From Sequoia sempervirens (taxonomy: Eukaryota; Streptophyta; Pinopsida; Cupressales; Cupressaceae), in contig VDFB02373365.1 of NCBI GenBank assembly GCA_007258455.2, positions 224,869,539 to 224,933,538 on the forward strand: a stretch of 64,000 bases of DNA. Reading direction: 5' to 3'. The stretch's first letter is position 1. The number at the start of each line of letters is the position of its first letter. This document shows, one piece after another, positions 1-13,247 of the stretch. The translations under genes were made by a program, and so were the position numbers. The notes beneath the pieces were generated by a model. The model was not told the origin of the DNA and made no database searches. It was given only the letters and a program-made list of their open reading frames with translations.

Positions 1-424
1 GTGCAAACAGGGGATTAAGCTAATTAATGAAGGATTAAGAGCAAGTGGAGAATTATGGAGGATGTGACACTAATCCTGATTAGGGATTTGCACATCTTAA
101 TTGTAGATTAATTAAATTAATCTAGATTAAAGGGGGATTATGGAGGATGGGACAAGGAGAGAGAAAAAGGTGAATTTAAAATAGATTTAAATGCATGAAG
201 CCAAATGAATAAATTAAATAAATTAAGGTATTTATTTAATTTAGAGAAGAAAGGGGACAAAAGATAAAGTATTTAATTATTTGATTAAATACCTTAGGAA
301 CATTAGAAAAAGGGAATATTAATTTAATAATAAATTATTTAATTAATAAAGATGAAGGATGTGGGATAGAAGAATAAAAGGGATGAATTTGACCATACGG
401 GGTGGTCAAATTCAGGTGTCTACA
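1..424 (-). repeat. Partial LTR, U3 end, minus orientation
   Basis: On the minus strand this block begins with TGTAGACACC at 424 and runs off the window at base 1. It is very rich in short AATTAATT-type runs. The same layout, an AT-rich stretch ending in TGTRKACA, occurs at 32139 and 55747, so I read it as the U3 start of an LTR of the same general family. A perfect 11-bp inverted repeat (GAATTTGACCA, 385-395 and 403-413) lies just inside the end. The other LTR end and any coding part are outside the window, so the assignment rests on the terminus and composition only. Confidence 0.4.
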
Positions 425-559
425 AGTATAATGAATAAGAAGATGTGACAATGTTTCCCCCTCTTTTTTGCATAAAACACACATATTGGGGATTTGGAAA
501 CCTCTTATTTTTAAATTTTCCTAAATTAGAATTCTATTGTGAGTTACAATCCACCAAAA

Positions 560-3500
560 TAAATTGATTTTAGGTGTGTGATGATAATTCCATATTTATT
601 ATAGAATCTATTATAGTTGTCATTGACTAACAACAAACCGTAAGCAAATTTGACAATGAACTTCCCTCTTCTAACCTTTTCCCAATAAAACCCATCCTCC
701 TTTTAGAATAAAAATATTCTTGTTAACTTCAAATTATCTTGAAGGATGTGCATTTTTGGGTCAACCTCCTCATTACCATTACAACAATCTTCAATTTTCC
801 ATCATTTTTGAGTTCCAAAATTTCCTAAAAAATAGCAACCCACCTTCCAAAAAAACATATTATCAGGCCCTCTAGGACCCTAAACAATAGATGATTACTC
901 AAAGGTTGGTCTAGCACCCAAAACTCCTCCCAAAATATAACCATTCCCCACTTTCCACTTTAAGCCAAACTAAATAAGTTTTGTTGATTTTAGTATATTG
1001 TTCTATATTATAGAACCCTGAAGATACCTAGATTCAGAGAGATTCCTGACTAACTGGGTGTTGTTTAAGTACTTGAATTTCATTATTTCATGCCAATCCT
1101 TATTATTCAAAAGGATATCCCAACCAACCTTAGACATAAGGAATTTTTTAGTGAGCTAGATCTTTATATTTGCCATAACCCCACAAGCATTAAGATGACA
1201 AACTTTATCCCAACTTATGAGGGCCTTTTTTTATTTTCTTTTGTGCCAGACCATAGAAAATTTATTTAATTTTTTTCAAATTTATCAATAATAAATGTAG
1301 GGATCTTGAACAAGGAGAGGAAGTAGATAGGAATACCTTACAAATAAGTGGCAAGAAGATGAATTTTTCCCTAACATGACTCAAAAGCTTACCCTTCCAA
1401 GTAGCCAATTTTTTCTAAAATATTTCTAACATCATGTTTTAAAAGGAGGGAGTGACTTATTTTATAGTAAGTGGGAGCCTAAGATAAATAATGGGAAGAG
1501 TTACACTAGCACAACCCAGAATAGTTGTAACTTCCCTTTGTAACTCCAAGCTTGTGTTAAAAATTAAATCTTACTTTTTTCATAGTTGATACATTGGCAA
1601 GAAATAACAACATAGTTGTTTAAGCACAACTTCAATTTCCTTGCTTCCACTATAGAGGATTTTCAAAAAAGGGTAGTGTCATCAATAAATTTTGAGTTAG
1701 TTGAAGGGTTAATAGAGGTGGCAGGTTTGATTCCCTTAAGAAGTCCATTATCAAGTAATTTTAGAATATTTCATCTTGTGAATTTAGCTATCATTAGAAA
1801 AATATATGTGGATAAGTGGTCCCCTTGTCTAATCCCCCTTTCAACATTGAAGAATTCTCTAGGCACTCTATTGAAAAATATCAAATACTTAACTGTTGGC
1901 ACACATCCCTTTATAAAGTTGATGATCTTCTCATTAAAGCAAATTATTTTTAGAACTTGGAATAAGAAATTCTAGGATATTTTATCATAAGCATTAGAGA
2001 TATCTAGTTTGAATATCATACCAAGGATGTTACTTTTGTCCATTGAATACATTATTTTGTGAGTGGAAATACTAGTCTCTAGGATTTGATGACCATGCAT
2101 AAAACCTTTTTGGCATCCACATATCATTTTATCGAAGAAAGGTTTTAACCTGTTCACAAGAAATTTGGAGATCTTATAAATAGTATTATAGAGGTTGATG
2201 GGTCTAAATTTAGACATTTCTGAAGGGTCGGGATTTTTAGGAACAGGAGCAATGAAAGTATTACTTAACTATTTCAACAGTTTCCTCGATCTAAAAAAAT
2301 CTTTAGCTACCAAAAAACATCAACCCCTACGATATCCCAAATATCTTGGAAAAGATAAGGTGAACCCATTAGGGTCAAGGGCCTTATAAGCCCTCATAAA
2401 GAAAGTAACAATCCTAACTTCCTCAGAAATGGGCCTCAAAAGAATAGCATTTTCATCACTAGATAAAGTTGTCTAGGGATGTTGTCCAACAACTCGTCTT
2501 CTAACATGGTAGGATGGTCAATAACTAGTTCCATCTTAGTAGATTAAAATTACTTAGAATAAATGTGTTCAACCTATTCATTAGAAGTACCCATAATTTC
2601 ATTCTCTCCTACAAGTTTGGAAATAGTATTCCTCTTCTTGTTCTCCAAATCAAATAAATGGAAAAAAAGTAGAATTTATGTCCCCCTCTTCCATCCATTA
2701 GATTCCAGATTTTTGCTTCCATAAGATCTATTTTTTTAAAGTGTTAGCCCCTCAACTTGGTAAGTTTCATTGGCTATATCTCCACTATCCATTCTTGTAT
2801 AAATATCCTTAAGTTTTATAGTTATATTTTTCTTGTGATCTAAAACATCATTGAAGATCAACCCATTCCATCCTTTGACTTTATTTTTAATATTTATAAG
2901 TTTTTGATTCACCCTATACATAATAGGACCTTGGATAGGGATACTCCACCACTTAGAGATACAATCCGTGAAGTTAAGATGTAAATCCCACATTATCTCA
3001 TATCTGAATAGGAAAGGGTCGGTAGGAATATTATCTTTCTACTCTAGCAATAGTGGGTTATGGTCTGAAATAGTTCTAGGTAAAGCAAAAATGTTCAAGG
3101 TGTGGATAATGTCCTAGTTAGAAGAAACCAGGAAATAATCCAACTTCACTTCCAGATAAGGTGGCTTCTAGTTCTCCTATTATTCCATGTGATTAATTGA
3201 TCTTGGAGGTCTATGCCCATGAGCCTAATTGAACTAAGTTAAACCAAATCAACCATGTTGTTCATGTAACCTACTAAGTCCCCAAGTTTTTTTGAAAGAA
3301 AAAGGGGGGAATTGAAATTCCAAGCCAATATCCACTATGCCTCACTATTACCCAAAAATTGAGCAACCACATCAATCCAAAGAGATTTTATGGAATTTCT
3401 CTCATTAGAGGTATATATTTATTAAATTCCATGATAAAATCGTGGAAGTGAATCTAACTCCCAGACTATTTCTAGATTGATTAATTAGAGTAGGTCAACA

Positions 3501-3745
3501 AACTTAGCTAGGTTCCACATTGTGAGCAGACCTCTTGAAGCCCCAATAGCCTCACATATAAAGTATTCAGTAGTGAGCTACAAATATTTAACAATGGCTT
3601 GAAAATTGCTCTTATTCATTTTAACTCCTTGAAGTAAAAATATATTTATCTTATTCTCCAAAAGACAAAATTTCAGGATAAATTACTTTAAGGGCTATTA
3701 AGCCCTCTAACATTCCAAGATAGAATATTTGTTTATAATTATTTT
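560..3745 (-). pseudogene. LINE ORF2 remnant: endonuclease, reverse transcriptase, zf-RVT
   Basis: The product would nick target DNA and reverse-transcribe the element RNA. The endonuclease begins near 3740 with a decayed SWNVRGLN motif, followed by an LLQG motif near 3635. The linker around 2990-2736 has the typical W..H..F, WW, KL and KGWN spacing. The RT fingers and palm read FRPINLYNTIYKIS from 2205 and KLDISNAYD near 1990. The GIRQGD motif lies near 1835 and the active-site motif reads FIDD near 1680, equivalent to F/YxDD. A W(K)VGCYF segment near 840-880 resembles zf-RVT. The frame changes several times and stops are common, so this is a dead copy. Identification as L1-type RT is firm; exact ends are not. 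Confidence 0.85.
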
Positions 3746-4099
3746 TGAAGGGCATCTCTAACATTCTTTTCATTATTTTATTACTTCTCTTTATCTTGTT
3801 TGTCATTAGGAATTCCTGCTAGCCTTAGCCTCAACACCAACATCTATTTTTTTCCTTTATTTTTGGGGGGTTGACCATCCTTCCTAATCAAAGAAACATT
3901 TAATTTTAGTTGGTTTATTTGAATATTCTCTTAGAGAGAGTGAAAGGATATCTTACATAGGGGTGTTGGGTGAATTTTCCTTCATTTTTATTACACTCTA
4001 TAATTCTTCAATATGCTGAGGGGAAGTCATCTTTAAGATTTGGCACCTATGGTACTCACTAGATATTTCCCCTTCTTTTTTTTCTTCCATTATAGGGGT

Positions 4100-5026
4100 A
4101 GGGGGGCCTTAATCCTTAAGACCTCTAGCTACACACCAACCAAATGTTTGTCTTTCATCACAGAGCTTTCCTTCCTAAGAGGAGATAGATCTTTAAAGGA
4201 CTTTTTAACATGTATACCAAGCTTAAATCCTTTAGAGATATCATTTTTCAAAGGGGATTTGAGTATACTTAGGATCTCATCTTTGAAAGGATAATCCTCT
4301 GATCCATTCATTGTTGAAACCAAAGGATTTTTAATTTTTTGGTTTTGATTTAAGGGGGATTTTCAAATAGTGATTAAGTGTCCTAATTTTGAGAAATTTT
4401 TATAGATGATTGTATCATTTTTATATAAAATTAGTTGGGACCACTTCCCAAACTTAGAATCCAGAATGATTAAATTAGGAAGAGTCTTATGAATATAAAT
4501 ATTCACACAAAAACAAGAAAATACTAACCTATAATTATTTTTTATAATGTTTTCCATTGAAATAAAGTGTCTAATAGATTTTCAATCCATTGAAACACCA
4601 CTTCATCCTAGTTATCGAGAGGGAGCCCATACATCCTAACCCAAATAGGGGTTTTTTTATTTAGATCTATAATAGGGTCAATGGTTTTCATCTACACAGA
4701 GATAAATTGTGTTTCTTGTATAACCAAGGGCCCATGGTGAGAATCGTTAGAAGATCATCCTTAGAATTGAACTTGAAGAGGAACAAGCCACCAATCATAA
4801 CACTCACCTCCGCACTACCTTTCATATGCCATTTAGCATGAATCCAATGCCAAACCATATCAACAATGTGGTGTAAGGAGAAAAATTTATTGACCAAGGA
4901 GTTCTCCATTAAGGAGATGGTTCTTTCAACCATGAAGTCAAGAGATTTTATTTTCATTCCATTTTTAAACTCAAAGAACTCAGGTAAAGTATTTTCATGC
5001 ACATTTTCACCTTCAGTGTCACCCAC
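4100..5026 (-). pseudogene. LINE ORF1 remnant, DUF4283-like RNA-binding protein
   Basis: The first 110 codons (5026 to 4688) form one open stretch. It contains the DUF4283 pattern: a segment on a W-H-KW helix, then a hydrophobic FLFKF strand and the TMGPWLYKKH motif that ends the domain in plant LINE ORF1 proteins. A second open stretch (4557-4363) reads FGKWSQ...YKNFSKLGHLI, a decayed form of the domain tail and zinc-knuckle region, in which most knuckle cysteines are gone. The remainder to about 4100 is charged and poorly conserved. ORF1 proteins of this class bind element RNA in the cytoplasmic RNP. Placement directly upstream of the endonuclease supports the call. Confidence 0.7.
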
Positions 5027-5299
5027 GAGAACATGTTTCTAGTCCTTGATATTCAAAGCAATAGATGAATACAGGATCAAGAGGACCATCTAAAATAGTG
5101 TCACTAGTTGAAATAAGGCACCCCAAGTCTGAAATACTAGCCAAAATAAAGGCCTTAGTCATTTTTACTACCGATGCAAGCAAGGGGAGGGGAGGGGGTC
5201 ACAAGGACCCCCATGACTATCATACACATGTGCAAGGTTCAAACAAGATGACAAAAAAACCTTTGATTTCTTTGTTATTACTAAGTAGCATTTATTTAA

Positions 5300-7200
5300 A
5301 TCTCCATTGGTATCATACATATTAAATTTTAAATTTGTAACATAAAATTTAGATTTTCATATTATAGGTCTTTACCTTCATTTCTAACATTTAGTATTAA
5401 AGCCTAGCCAACTTTGCTTCTTAGGTGGAAGTGTGAAGGTTTTTGTGATGTAGTGGGAGTTATGTTCGTTTGTTTTACAAATTTTTCAATGTGATACCCA
5501 TGTATAAATTTGCATCTTGATTAGTTATTGAAAAATTCAATGGTTCCAATTATGAGTTGTGGAAGATAAGAATTAGAGGATCCACTTGAAGAGAGGGATC
5601 AATTGTTGGCTAAATAAAAAATAAAAACTTGATAAAATAGATCAAGATGAGTGGAAAAAATAGATAATAAAGCACATTGTACAATACAACTTTGTCTTGT
5701 CAAATTAGTTTTATTAAATTTAGTTAAAGAGCTAAATCTAGTTGAAGATCCCATATCATATTATTCATGGAAACATTTAGGATAAATCTACCAAGCCAAG
5801 ATCTTTACAAATAATTTATATTTGAAAAGATTTTTTTCTCTAAAAATAAAGGAAGATGACTCAATTGTTGAGTATTTGAATTTATTTAATATAATTTCAT
5901 GTTAGTTAGCTTCAAATGATGTTAAGATTGATGAAGAAGATAAATTCATTATACTTATTTATTATTTTCTTGAGTCATGAGAAAATTTCATTCTTTCTAT
6001 TAGTACTAATCTCAAAGATCCCAAGATGGGTGCTCTTGTTACAACATTATTATCATAGGAAATGAGAAAGAAAGCTATAAATAGCTCATCAAATGCTCTT
6101 CGTTTCAAGGGAGGGTTTGAGAAAAGAGGTGGATCAAAAGGAGAAAAAAAAGGTCCTAAAGACAAGTCTAAGGGAAAATCTAAAACTCCTAGTGAAAGAA
6201 TAGAGTGAAGTGTTGTAATTACAAAAAGAGGGGACATGTTAAGAAAAATGTAGAAACAAAAATAAATTGTGGGATTCCTCTATAAAAAAAGGACTTTAAA
6301 TTAGGCAATAAAGTTTCATTATCTTCATGCAATAATATTTCTCATGAAAATTGGTTGTTTGACTCAAGATGCTCATACCACATGACTCCTCACAAGGAGT
6401 GGTTTTTCACATATGAAGAAGATGATGGATATCAAGTTTACCTTGGGGACAAATTTCATATCCTATTATTGGACAAGGAAAGGTATAACTTTTATTTAGT
6501 GATGGGAGGATTAAAACCCTCCCTAATGGTTTACATATTACTAAGTTGGCTAGAAATATAATTTACGTATCTAATTTGATTGATTTAGGAATGCATGTAA
6601 CATTTGATAAGCATGGTTGTAGATTGGTGAGAAGAAGCTTAGTAGTAGCAAGAGGGACAAGATTAGGAAATTTGTTTAGACTTAATTACACTACTTTATA
6701 TAAATCCACCCATGTGACTAATTTTTTTTAAAATACATGTATGTTGTGGCACTATAGATTGAACCACATAAGTGAATAAGGGTTTAAAAAATATTGTGAA
6801 AAAAAAATATTTGATAAAGTATCTTGTGTATCTTGTTTTGATGTGTATTTTTTTTTTTTTTTAGCATTATGTGTTTGAAAGAAAGAAGCAAAGAGTAAAT
6901 TAGAAATTATTCATACAAATGTATTTATCTTGTGGATATTGATTCTATTGGAAAACATCAATAGTTTATGTATTTCATTGATGGTGCTTCAAGGTTTAGC
7001 TGAATTTATTTTATGAAACATAAATATAAAGTTTTCACTAAGTTTAGAGAATTTAAAGTCTTAGTAGAGAAGTAATCAAAACATACAATACATGTTTTAA
7101 TATCTAACAATGAAGAAGAATGTTGTTCTAATGAATTTGATGAGTTTTTCAAGCATGTGAGTATCATAAGATGAAAGAGACATAAGGGAACACATATTCT
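5300..7200 (+). pseudogene. Ty1-copia fragment: gag, protease, pre-integrase, start of integrase
   Basis: A gag start region reads KFNGSNYELWKIRI near 5530-5575. A zinc-knuckle remnant at about 6205-6255 keeps CC, GH and a final Cys, but the last Cys is reached only after a +1 frame change, and the second Cys of the motif is Tyr. The aspartic protease begins at 6346 with WLFDSRCSYHMT, so the catalytic DSG is changed to DSR. Next come a copia pre-integrase domain (6546-6731, with LVVARGTR.GNLFRL and then a WHYRLNH motif near 6748) and a few integrase-like blocks to about 7190. Reverse transcriptase and RNase H are absent. A TTGGTATCA sequence at 5304-5312 could be a decayed tRNA-Met primer site. 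The copy is truncated and non-functional. Confidence 0.75.
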
Positions 7201-8109
7201 CCTAGGTCAACTTGGGGAAAGGTGTGCATAAGATCAAAGAAAACAAGGAAGCCTTCTATGATGATTTATGTAAATTTTTCACTCTCCTTAGTATAAAAAA
7301 TATAAATGTTTCAATAAAATAATAAATGAAAATATAAAATGTACAAGTGATTAAAAATAAAAATGGCACAAGATGGTGCAAAGGAGTGAAAAAATCTAGG
7401 CAAGCAAGGCAAGAAATGCTAGTGAGACTATGTGACTGATCAGAGAAGGGTGTGGCAAGGGAGAGAAGAGGAAACGAACACCCATATCCCTCAATGGGTA
7501 TTCACCAATGGAGACTGGGTGGATATGTGTCACCCAAGCTACTTCATGAGGGATGAATGCAATGTGTGCCCACGAAACCAAACGGGGTGGAGGGAATCAA
7601 AGCCGGAAAAGCAGCTAGGAACAACACCAAGAAAAAAGGAATAGGAAAGGAGAAAATTGGATCGCTCGTGGTAGCTTTCCAAATCATAGGTGTGGGTGGT
7701 TCAGGAAAAAAAAGAAGCCCTAGGGATGAGACATCGACGAATTGGAGAATCAAAGAGGAAAAGGCCAAAAAGAACCAGTAGCCCTTGGATAGGGAAAAGC
7801 ACGAACACTGAATAAGCAAGTTAAAATCAACTCATTGTGGATCCGATGGATCAAAGGTGGCCACAAAATGAGGAAAGGAAAGGGGCCATCAATAGCAACG
7901 ACCCAAGAGAAAAGACCCCAAAAGTCCAAGCGGGGGAAGAAAAATCATGAACAACATGGGGAGTGTAACCAAGAGCTAAATGGAGTAAGGGAAAGTGAGT
8001 AAAAAAACTCCAACCAATTTTGGAACCAGGGCAATAAAAGAATGGGAAGTCTAAACTATCAAAAGAAATGAAGAGGAAGGGAAGTTGATACAAATCTTAG
8101 GTCGTGGGG

Positions 8110-9450
8110 AAGAAAGCTATTTTTGATGCCAATGGAAACTATTAAATCAAGGGTTCTAAGATTGAAAGATCGAGCCTTATTTGCAAAATGGTGCGACCCA
8201 AGATGCCCAAAAAAAGAAATCATGGATTGGTGGCAGCAAAACTTCAAGGATCTGCTAAGTGTTTAGCAACTACCAAACTCCTTCCTCATTGAATGCTTTG
8301 GCATAAATTTAAAGCAAGAAATTGTGTATGGAAATCCTCTATTCTTTAATGGATATAGCTTTCACTGCAAAAACTAGGAAGCTAACTTTGATCCATGGAA
8401 ATACATAATCAAAAAAATCCCCACATGGATAAAACTGGTTGACGTCCCATCCTAGTACTGGAGTGTGGAAGCAATGATAAATATTGGGGATGCCCTAGGT
8501 CTATGTCTGGGAGAAGATGAATATTTCATTAATGGGAAGAAAAAATATAAAGCTAATATACTGGTGGAAATTGAGAAAGGGGTAGGGATATACAAAAATT
8601 TGCAAATACTATCAGAGTTTGGAAGCTGGAATCAAAAGGTGGTCAAATGTGAAGGATTACAAATCAGGAGGCACTTATTTAGGGAGGCTGTAAGGGAAGG
8701 ATATTCTCGGGGAATGATAGTGGAAAAGAAAATCAGCCCTAATGGAGAGGAGCAAAATGGAAAAAAAGAGATGGCAAAAAAGGAAAATCTCTCGAAGAGT
8801 CTGTAGAAAATCCCAACCCTAGACAAAGGCTACATAGGGAAAATATTTGGTGTAGGGTCCAAAAAGAGAAAGTTGAGCAAAAAATTTTGGGAATCAAGAA
8901 GGGATTTATGCCAAAAAATAACATATGATGTGAATATGGCAACTCAGGTAGAAAAAGACCTAAGTACTCTACTAGAACAAACTAGAGAATTGCAAAAGGA
9001 CATAGCCCTACAGCTAGAAGAGATTTCAAATGAAATGAATAGCCCAAGAATAGGAGAGTGAAAGGAAAAGGAATTCCAGAATCAATTGAAAATGTCATTA
9101 GAGGAAGGAGGGTCCAGAGAAAATGAGAAGAAGAAGGAAGAAGAAGGCATCATGTACATGGGAACATCAACACAAGTTGAGGATGAAGAAGTTGAAAAAT
9201 ATTTGCAAGTGATTGAAAATGAAAGTGAAGCAGAGTTGGAATTAGATGAGTAACAAGAGGAAGTAGAAGAAGGGTAGATCATGGAAGACATAACTCTTGA
9301 ACAATCTCAATAAAAAATAAAGAAGCCCTACATCAAGAAAAAAGGAAAGAGCGGGCCTAAGATAAATAAGTCCAAATTGGAGATAGTAGCAAATGCAATT
9401 GGACAAACGAAATTGAGAACAGAGAAGGATGTTATCCTTCCCAAACCACA
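8110..9450 (+). pseudogene. LINE ORF1 remnant (DUF4283, coiled coil, acidic tail)
   Basis: From about 8370 the frame reads NFDPWKYIIKKIPTWIKL, then a stop at about 8453, then YWSVEAMINIGDALG and KANILVEIEKG. This is the standard DUF4283/ORF1 progression, with FGSWNQKVVKCEGLQ as the domain end (8615-8660). Downstream, 8873-9061 encodes a heptad-like, probably coiled-coil segment rich in Glu, Gln and Leu, and 9082-9300 is strongly acidic. The tail ends in ILPKPQ next to the ATG of ORF2 at 9451. ORF1 proteins package element RNA. A clean ORF1 start was not identified, and internal stops make the copy inactive. Confidence 0.7.
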
Positions 9451-12400
9451 ATGAAGGTCATAACATGGAGTGTTAGGGGCATAAATTCCCCTAACAAATG
9501 GCATTTTTTCAAGCACCAAATTGATTAATCAAAAGCAAACATTTTCTTACTACAAGAAACAAAGTGGGACATAGAAGAAAGCAAAAGCAAACTCAACTGG
9601 TGGAGACAATGGAAGGGGAACTTTGTGGGAGCCGAGGGAGCCTCAAGGGACTATGTTTCCTTTGTAACCTACTAGAAATATCAAGTGTGGTTGTAGAGGA
9701 GAACAAAAATTGAATAAGAATAAAGTGTAAAATACTCCAAAAGAATGATCAATTTACAATAATAAATGTCTATGGGCCTCTAGCCACAGCAGAAAAGAGA
9801 AATCTATAGTAACAACTATCCACATCCATAACAAGTCTCAAGGGAGAGAAAGGAATCCTACTTGGTGACTTCAATGCTACCCTAAACTATGGAGAAAAGA
9901 GGGGTGGATTGGGCAGATCCACTAGAATTCAGTAGGACTTCCAGGAATTTGTGGACACTAATCAACTGATGGACATACAAACCAAGAATGCGACCTTCAT
10001 GTGGATCGATAGGATAAAAGGCTTCACCAATATAGCAGAAAGGCTAGACAACCTTTTTGGGATTGGGGAGGAGAGTGTCAAATACAAGAAGCCACTATAC
10101 TGCCATATGTTGGATCAAACCACTTCCCAGTCCAGCTTTTCATCCAACCAGATGTATCCCCAAAAGGTAGCCTGTTCAAGTTTGGAAACATGTGGCTCAG
10201 GGATGAAAGTCTCCCAGATTTAGTTGTTGAATGGTGGTAGGAGCTAAGAATTGAGAATCATTCTCACCTATACAAGATGAGCAAAAAACTAAACCATGTG
10301 AAAAAAAAAGTTGAAGGAATGGAATAAGGAACACTTCAAGAACATCTTCCAGGAGAATGAGAGAGTAGAAAAAGAACTGGTTGCACTCAATGAATGCATC
10401 ATAGAAAATGGCATGGGAGGTGATGATTTTGAAGTAGAAAAAACACTGAAAGAAGAATTGGCTAAAATTCTAAAAAAAGAAGAGTGTTTTTGGAAACAAA
10501 AATCGAGGGAAACATGGCTAAAGGAAGGAGATAGAAATACCAACTATTTCCATATAACGACAGTAATAAATAGAAGCAGAAATAGAATCACAACAATTGG
10601 AAGGGGGGATAGAACAAAAACCCAATTAATGGAAGAGGTCAATGAGGAGGCAGTGAACTTCCAGAAAATACTAAATAGACCAACTCTAGAAAATAGAAAT
10701 GCTCAGGACAAACTCCTAAGCTTCATCCCAGCAATAATTTAGGAGATAAAAACAAAGTACTATACCAGAAAAAAAGTATGGAAGAGGTGAAGAAAGCAAC
10801 CTTCCAACTGAAACCTGATAAGTCACCGGGCCTAGATGGATTTTTGACTGGTTTTTTTCAAAAATTCTAGGGAATTATGGAGGAGGATCTGACACTGGCA
10901 GTGGAAGAATCAAGGAAAAATATGACCATGTTGGGTGCAACAAACCATATATTTTTGGATCTAATCCCCAAGAAGAAGGATCCTTAGTCAATAGGGGATT
11001 TCAGACCTATTGCATTATGTAATACAATTTACAAAGTGGTTACTAAGATTATAGCCAACGGACTAAAGGGTGTTCTAAGCCAGATCATATCAGAGGAACA
11101 AAGTGGCTTTGCCCCAAGCAGGTCAATTTTTGACGACATCTTTACAACTCATGAAACCCTTCACTAAGTTGGAAAGGCAAGGGAGCCAAGTGTATCATTC
11201 TAAAATTAGACATTCTCAAAGCATATGATCTAGTGGATAGACAATTCCTAGTAGAGGTGCTCAGGAAATTTGGCTTCATGGAAGAATGGATAAGTTGGGT
11301 TAATAGTTGCATATCAACTACCAAGTTCTCAATCCTAGTAAATGGGACATCACAAGGTTTTTTTGCATTTTCAAGGGGCATCAAGCAAGGGGATCCCCTA
11401 TCTCCATTCATGTTCATCATTATGGTGGAAGCTATGGGTAGGGGAGTCAGTGCATTAAGGTAGTCAAGGGAGTGGAAGGGAGTATCAATAGCAAATGGAT
11501 TGGAAGCAACATTACATCAACAAATCGTAGATGACACAATACTATTTGGCACAACAAGTAGAAAGGAAGCTCAAACTATCATAACTTTCTTGGATGAGTA
11601 CTGCTTAGCATCAGGACAGAGCATCAATTGGCATAAATCAAAGGTATTTTTTCTCAATACACAACCTAATTTGCAGAGGGAGTTGGCAAGGATCTTTGGA
11701 CTAAGAGTGGCAAACTTCCCAGGTAGGTTTTTGGGAACACCTCTTTTCATTGGAATCAATAAAATATGTTACAAGGAGAACCTAGTAAATAGTTGCAAGA
11801 AAAAAATGGGGACATGGAAAGGCAAGTGGTTGTCATCAATAGGGAGGTTAATGATGGTGAAAGTAGTGCTTTTATCCATACCAGTTTATTCAATGACCTG
11901 CCTGAAGATCCCAGTAGTGGTTGAAGAAAAACTCAATCAAATTTTCAAAAATTTCTTTTGGATTGGATGGGGGGAACAACAAAATCTTCCACTAGTGGCC
12001 TGGGAGAAGGTATGTACACATAAGGTAGCAAGGGGAATGGGTATCAAGCAACTAAAATTGATGAACATGGATATGGGGGAAAAACTGGTGTGGGATATGT
12101 ATGTGAAAGGAGAGTAGAAATGGGTGAAATTTTTGAGAAGAAAATACTTGGATTCAAACTCCCCCACTCAAATCTTAATGACAGAAAACCCCCCAAGAGG
12201 CTTAGCAATATGGAATTATTTTCTAGAATGTAGATACATCATCACCAAGCATGTAACGTGGGCAGTAAGAAATGGACAATCAACATCTTTTGGATGGACT
12301 CCTAAAATGACAAAAAAGCCTTGGTAACACATCCCAATTTGGAGCAAATCAAAGCAGAGCCTACTCGGATATGGGGAGATAAGATATGCAATTATGGTAA

Positions 12401-13022
12401 AAAAAATGGAAAGATGGGGTCCAAAAGTGGGAATGGCACTCCCTACAAGATCTAAATGCCCCACAAGAATAAAAGGATGCTTTATCTACAATCCTTAAAG
12501 AAAGAACTTTCTCCCCTTCCAATCAAGAAGATACTATAAGGTGGTGTAGCTCGTCGATTGGGTCATAGATCATCAAATTTGGATACAAAATTAAAGAAAT
12601 GGAAGAATCTAGGTATAATTGGCCAAACAAACTCATATGGGGAAACACTACCTCCCAAAGGTAGGTGTTTTTGCATGGTTGGCAGTCCAAAAAAGAATCC
12701 TCACAGAGGATAGACTAGCCACACTTGGAATACAAGGACCAAGGAGATGTTTCCTCTACAAGAAGAGAAATGAAAAGGCATATCACCTATTATTGAGTTT
12801 CCTATATTCAGAGAAATGTTGGAAGTTGAATGATTTGAGTTTCTAGTGCCCGCTACACGCATGTTTACTGACATGGTTCAATATGTAGCCACAACTACAA
12901 AGGAAAGTGATATTTGATAGCATCTGGCCAATATCCCCCTCAATCATAATTTGGGAAATATGGAAGGGACACAATAGGAGGATATTCCAGGATAAGGAAA
13001 TGATTCAGGAGAGACTTTGGTC
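9451..13022 (+). pseudogene. LINE ORF2 remnant: AP endonuclease, RT, zf-RVT, truncated
   Basis: The ATG at 9451 opens with MKVITWSVRGINSPNK, the endonuclease N-terminus. LLQETKW follows at about 9547, and GDFNA, a catalytic motif of the endonuclease family, at 9864-9878. The linker (10311-10742) is open for 143 codons and carries FWKQKSRETWLKEGDRNTNYFH, a hallmark of plant LINE proteins. RT motifs follow: PGLDG near 10830, GFRPI near 11000, SGF.P near 11103, GIKQGDPLSP at 11380-11410, and an active site reading IVDD at 11524-11535 in place of F/YADD. A post-RT segment (11500-12117) and a zf-RVT-like region (12619-13010) complete it. Breaks are mostly single stops, many of them TAG. The C-terminus is lost at the LTR junction. 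Confidence 0.9.
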
Positions 13023-13247
13023 TATTATCCTCAAATTCAATGTGCTCAATTCGAGGGATAACCCCTACGAAACTTGTTTGTTTTGTAGCCCACATACTCT
13101 AAGCACGTAAAATGAGGCAAATTGCATTGGTCCTTGTGCATGGTCCCCGATCCTCAAAAAGTCATTATGAGCATTAGCCTTTGTTAGTTCGTTGAAATTT
13201 GTATTTTAAACCACGTTGTGAAAATTTAGTAATGGGAGTTAGAAAAT

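Larger units (their letters stand above)
430..5230 (-). mobile_element. Degenerate L1-type LINE (non-LTR retrotransposon), minus strand
   Basis: Read on the minus strand, the block carries the order expected of a plant L1 element: ORF1 with a DUF4283-like domain (about 5026 to 4100), an apurinic endonuclease (from about 3745), a linker, reverse transcriptase (about 2220 to 1650) and a decayed zf-RVT-like tail (about 1000 to 600). Stops and frameshifts are frequent. The 5' edge is uncertain; similarity to LINE coding sequence fades near 5030 and the leader may reach about 5230. No poly(A) tail or target-site duplication was recognised. The downstream end approaches the LTR fragment at 424. Confidence 0.85.
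7360..13022 (+). mobile_element. L1-type LINE, plus strand, 3' end cut by an LTR element
   Basis: This is a second, better preserved L1-type LINE. It has a leader (7360-8100), ORF1 (about 8110-9450) and ORF2 from 9451. Coding similarity stops at 13022, where the LTR of the next element begins, so the LINE 3' end, including any terminal domain and poly(A), is missing or displaced. The region is visibly richer in G+C than its flanks. The reading frame is broken mainly by single stops. I found no matching continuation downstream of 18436. Confidence 0.85.

Noticed and set aside
1616..1975. 119-codon plus-strand open frame
   Set aside because: It is antisense to the LINE reverse transcriptase, whose GIRQGD and FIDD motifs read on the minus strand.
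5180..5200. G-rich run on the plus strand as a G-quadruplex
   Set aside because: Only three G-runs are present (4, 4 and 5), so a standard four-run quadruplex is not supported.
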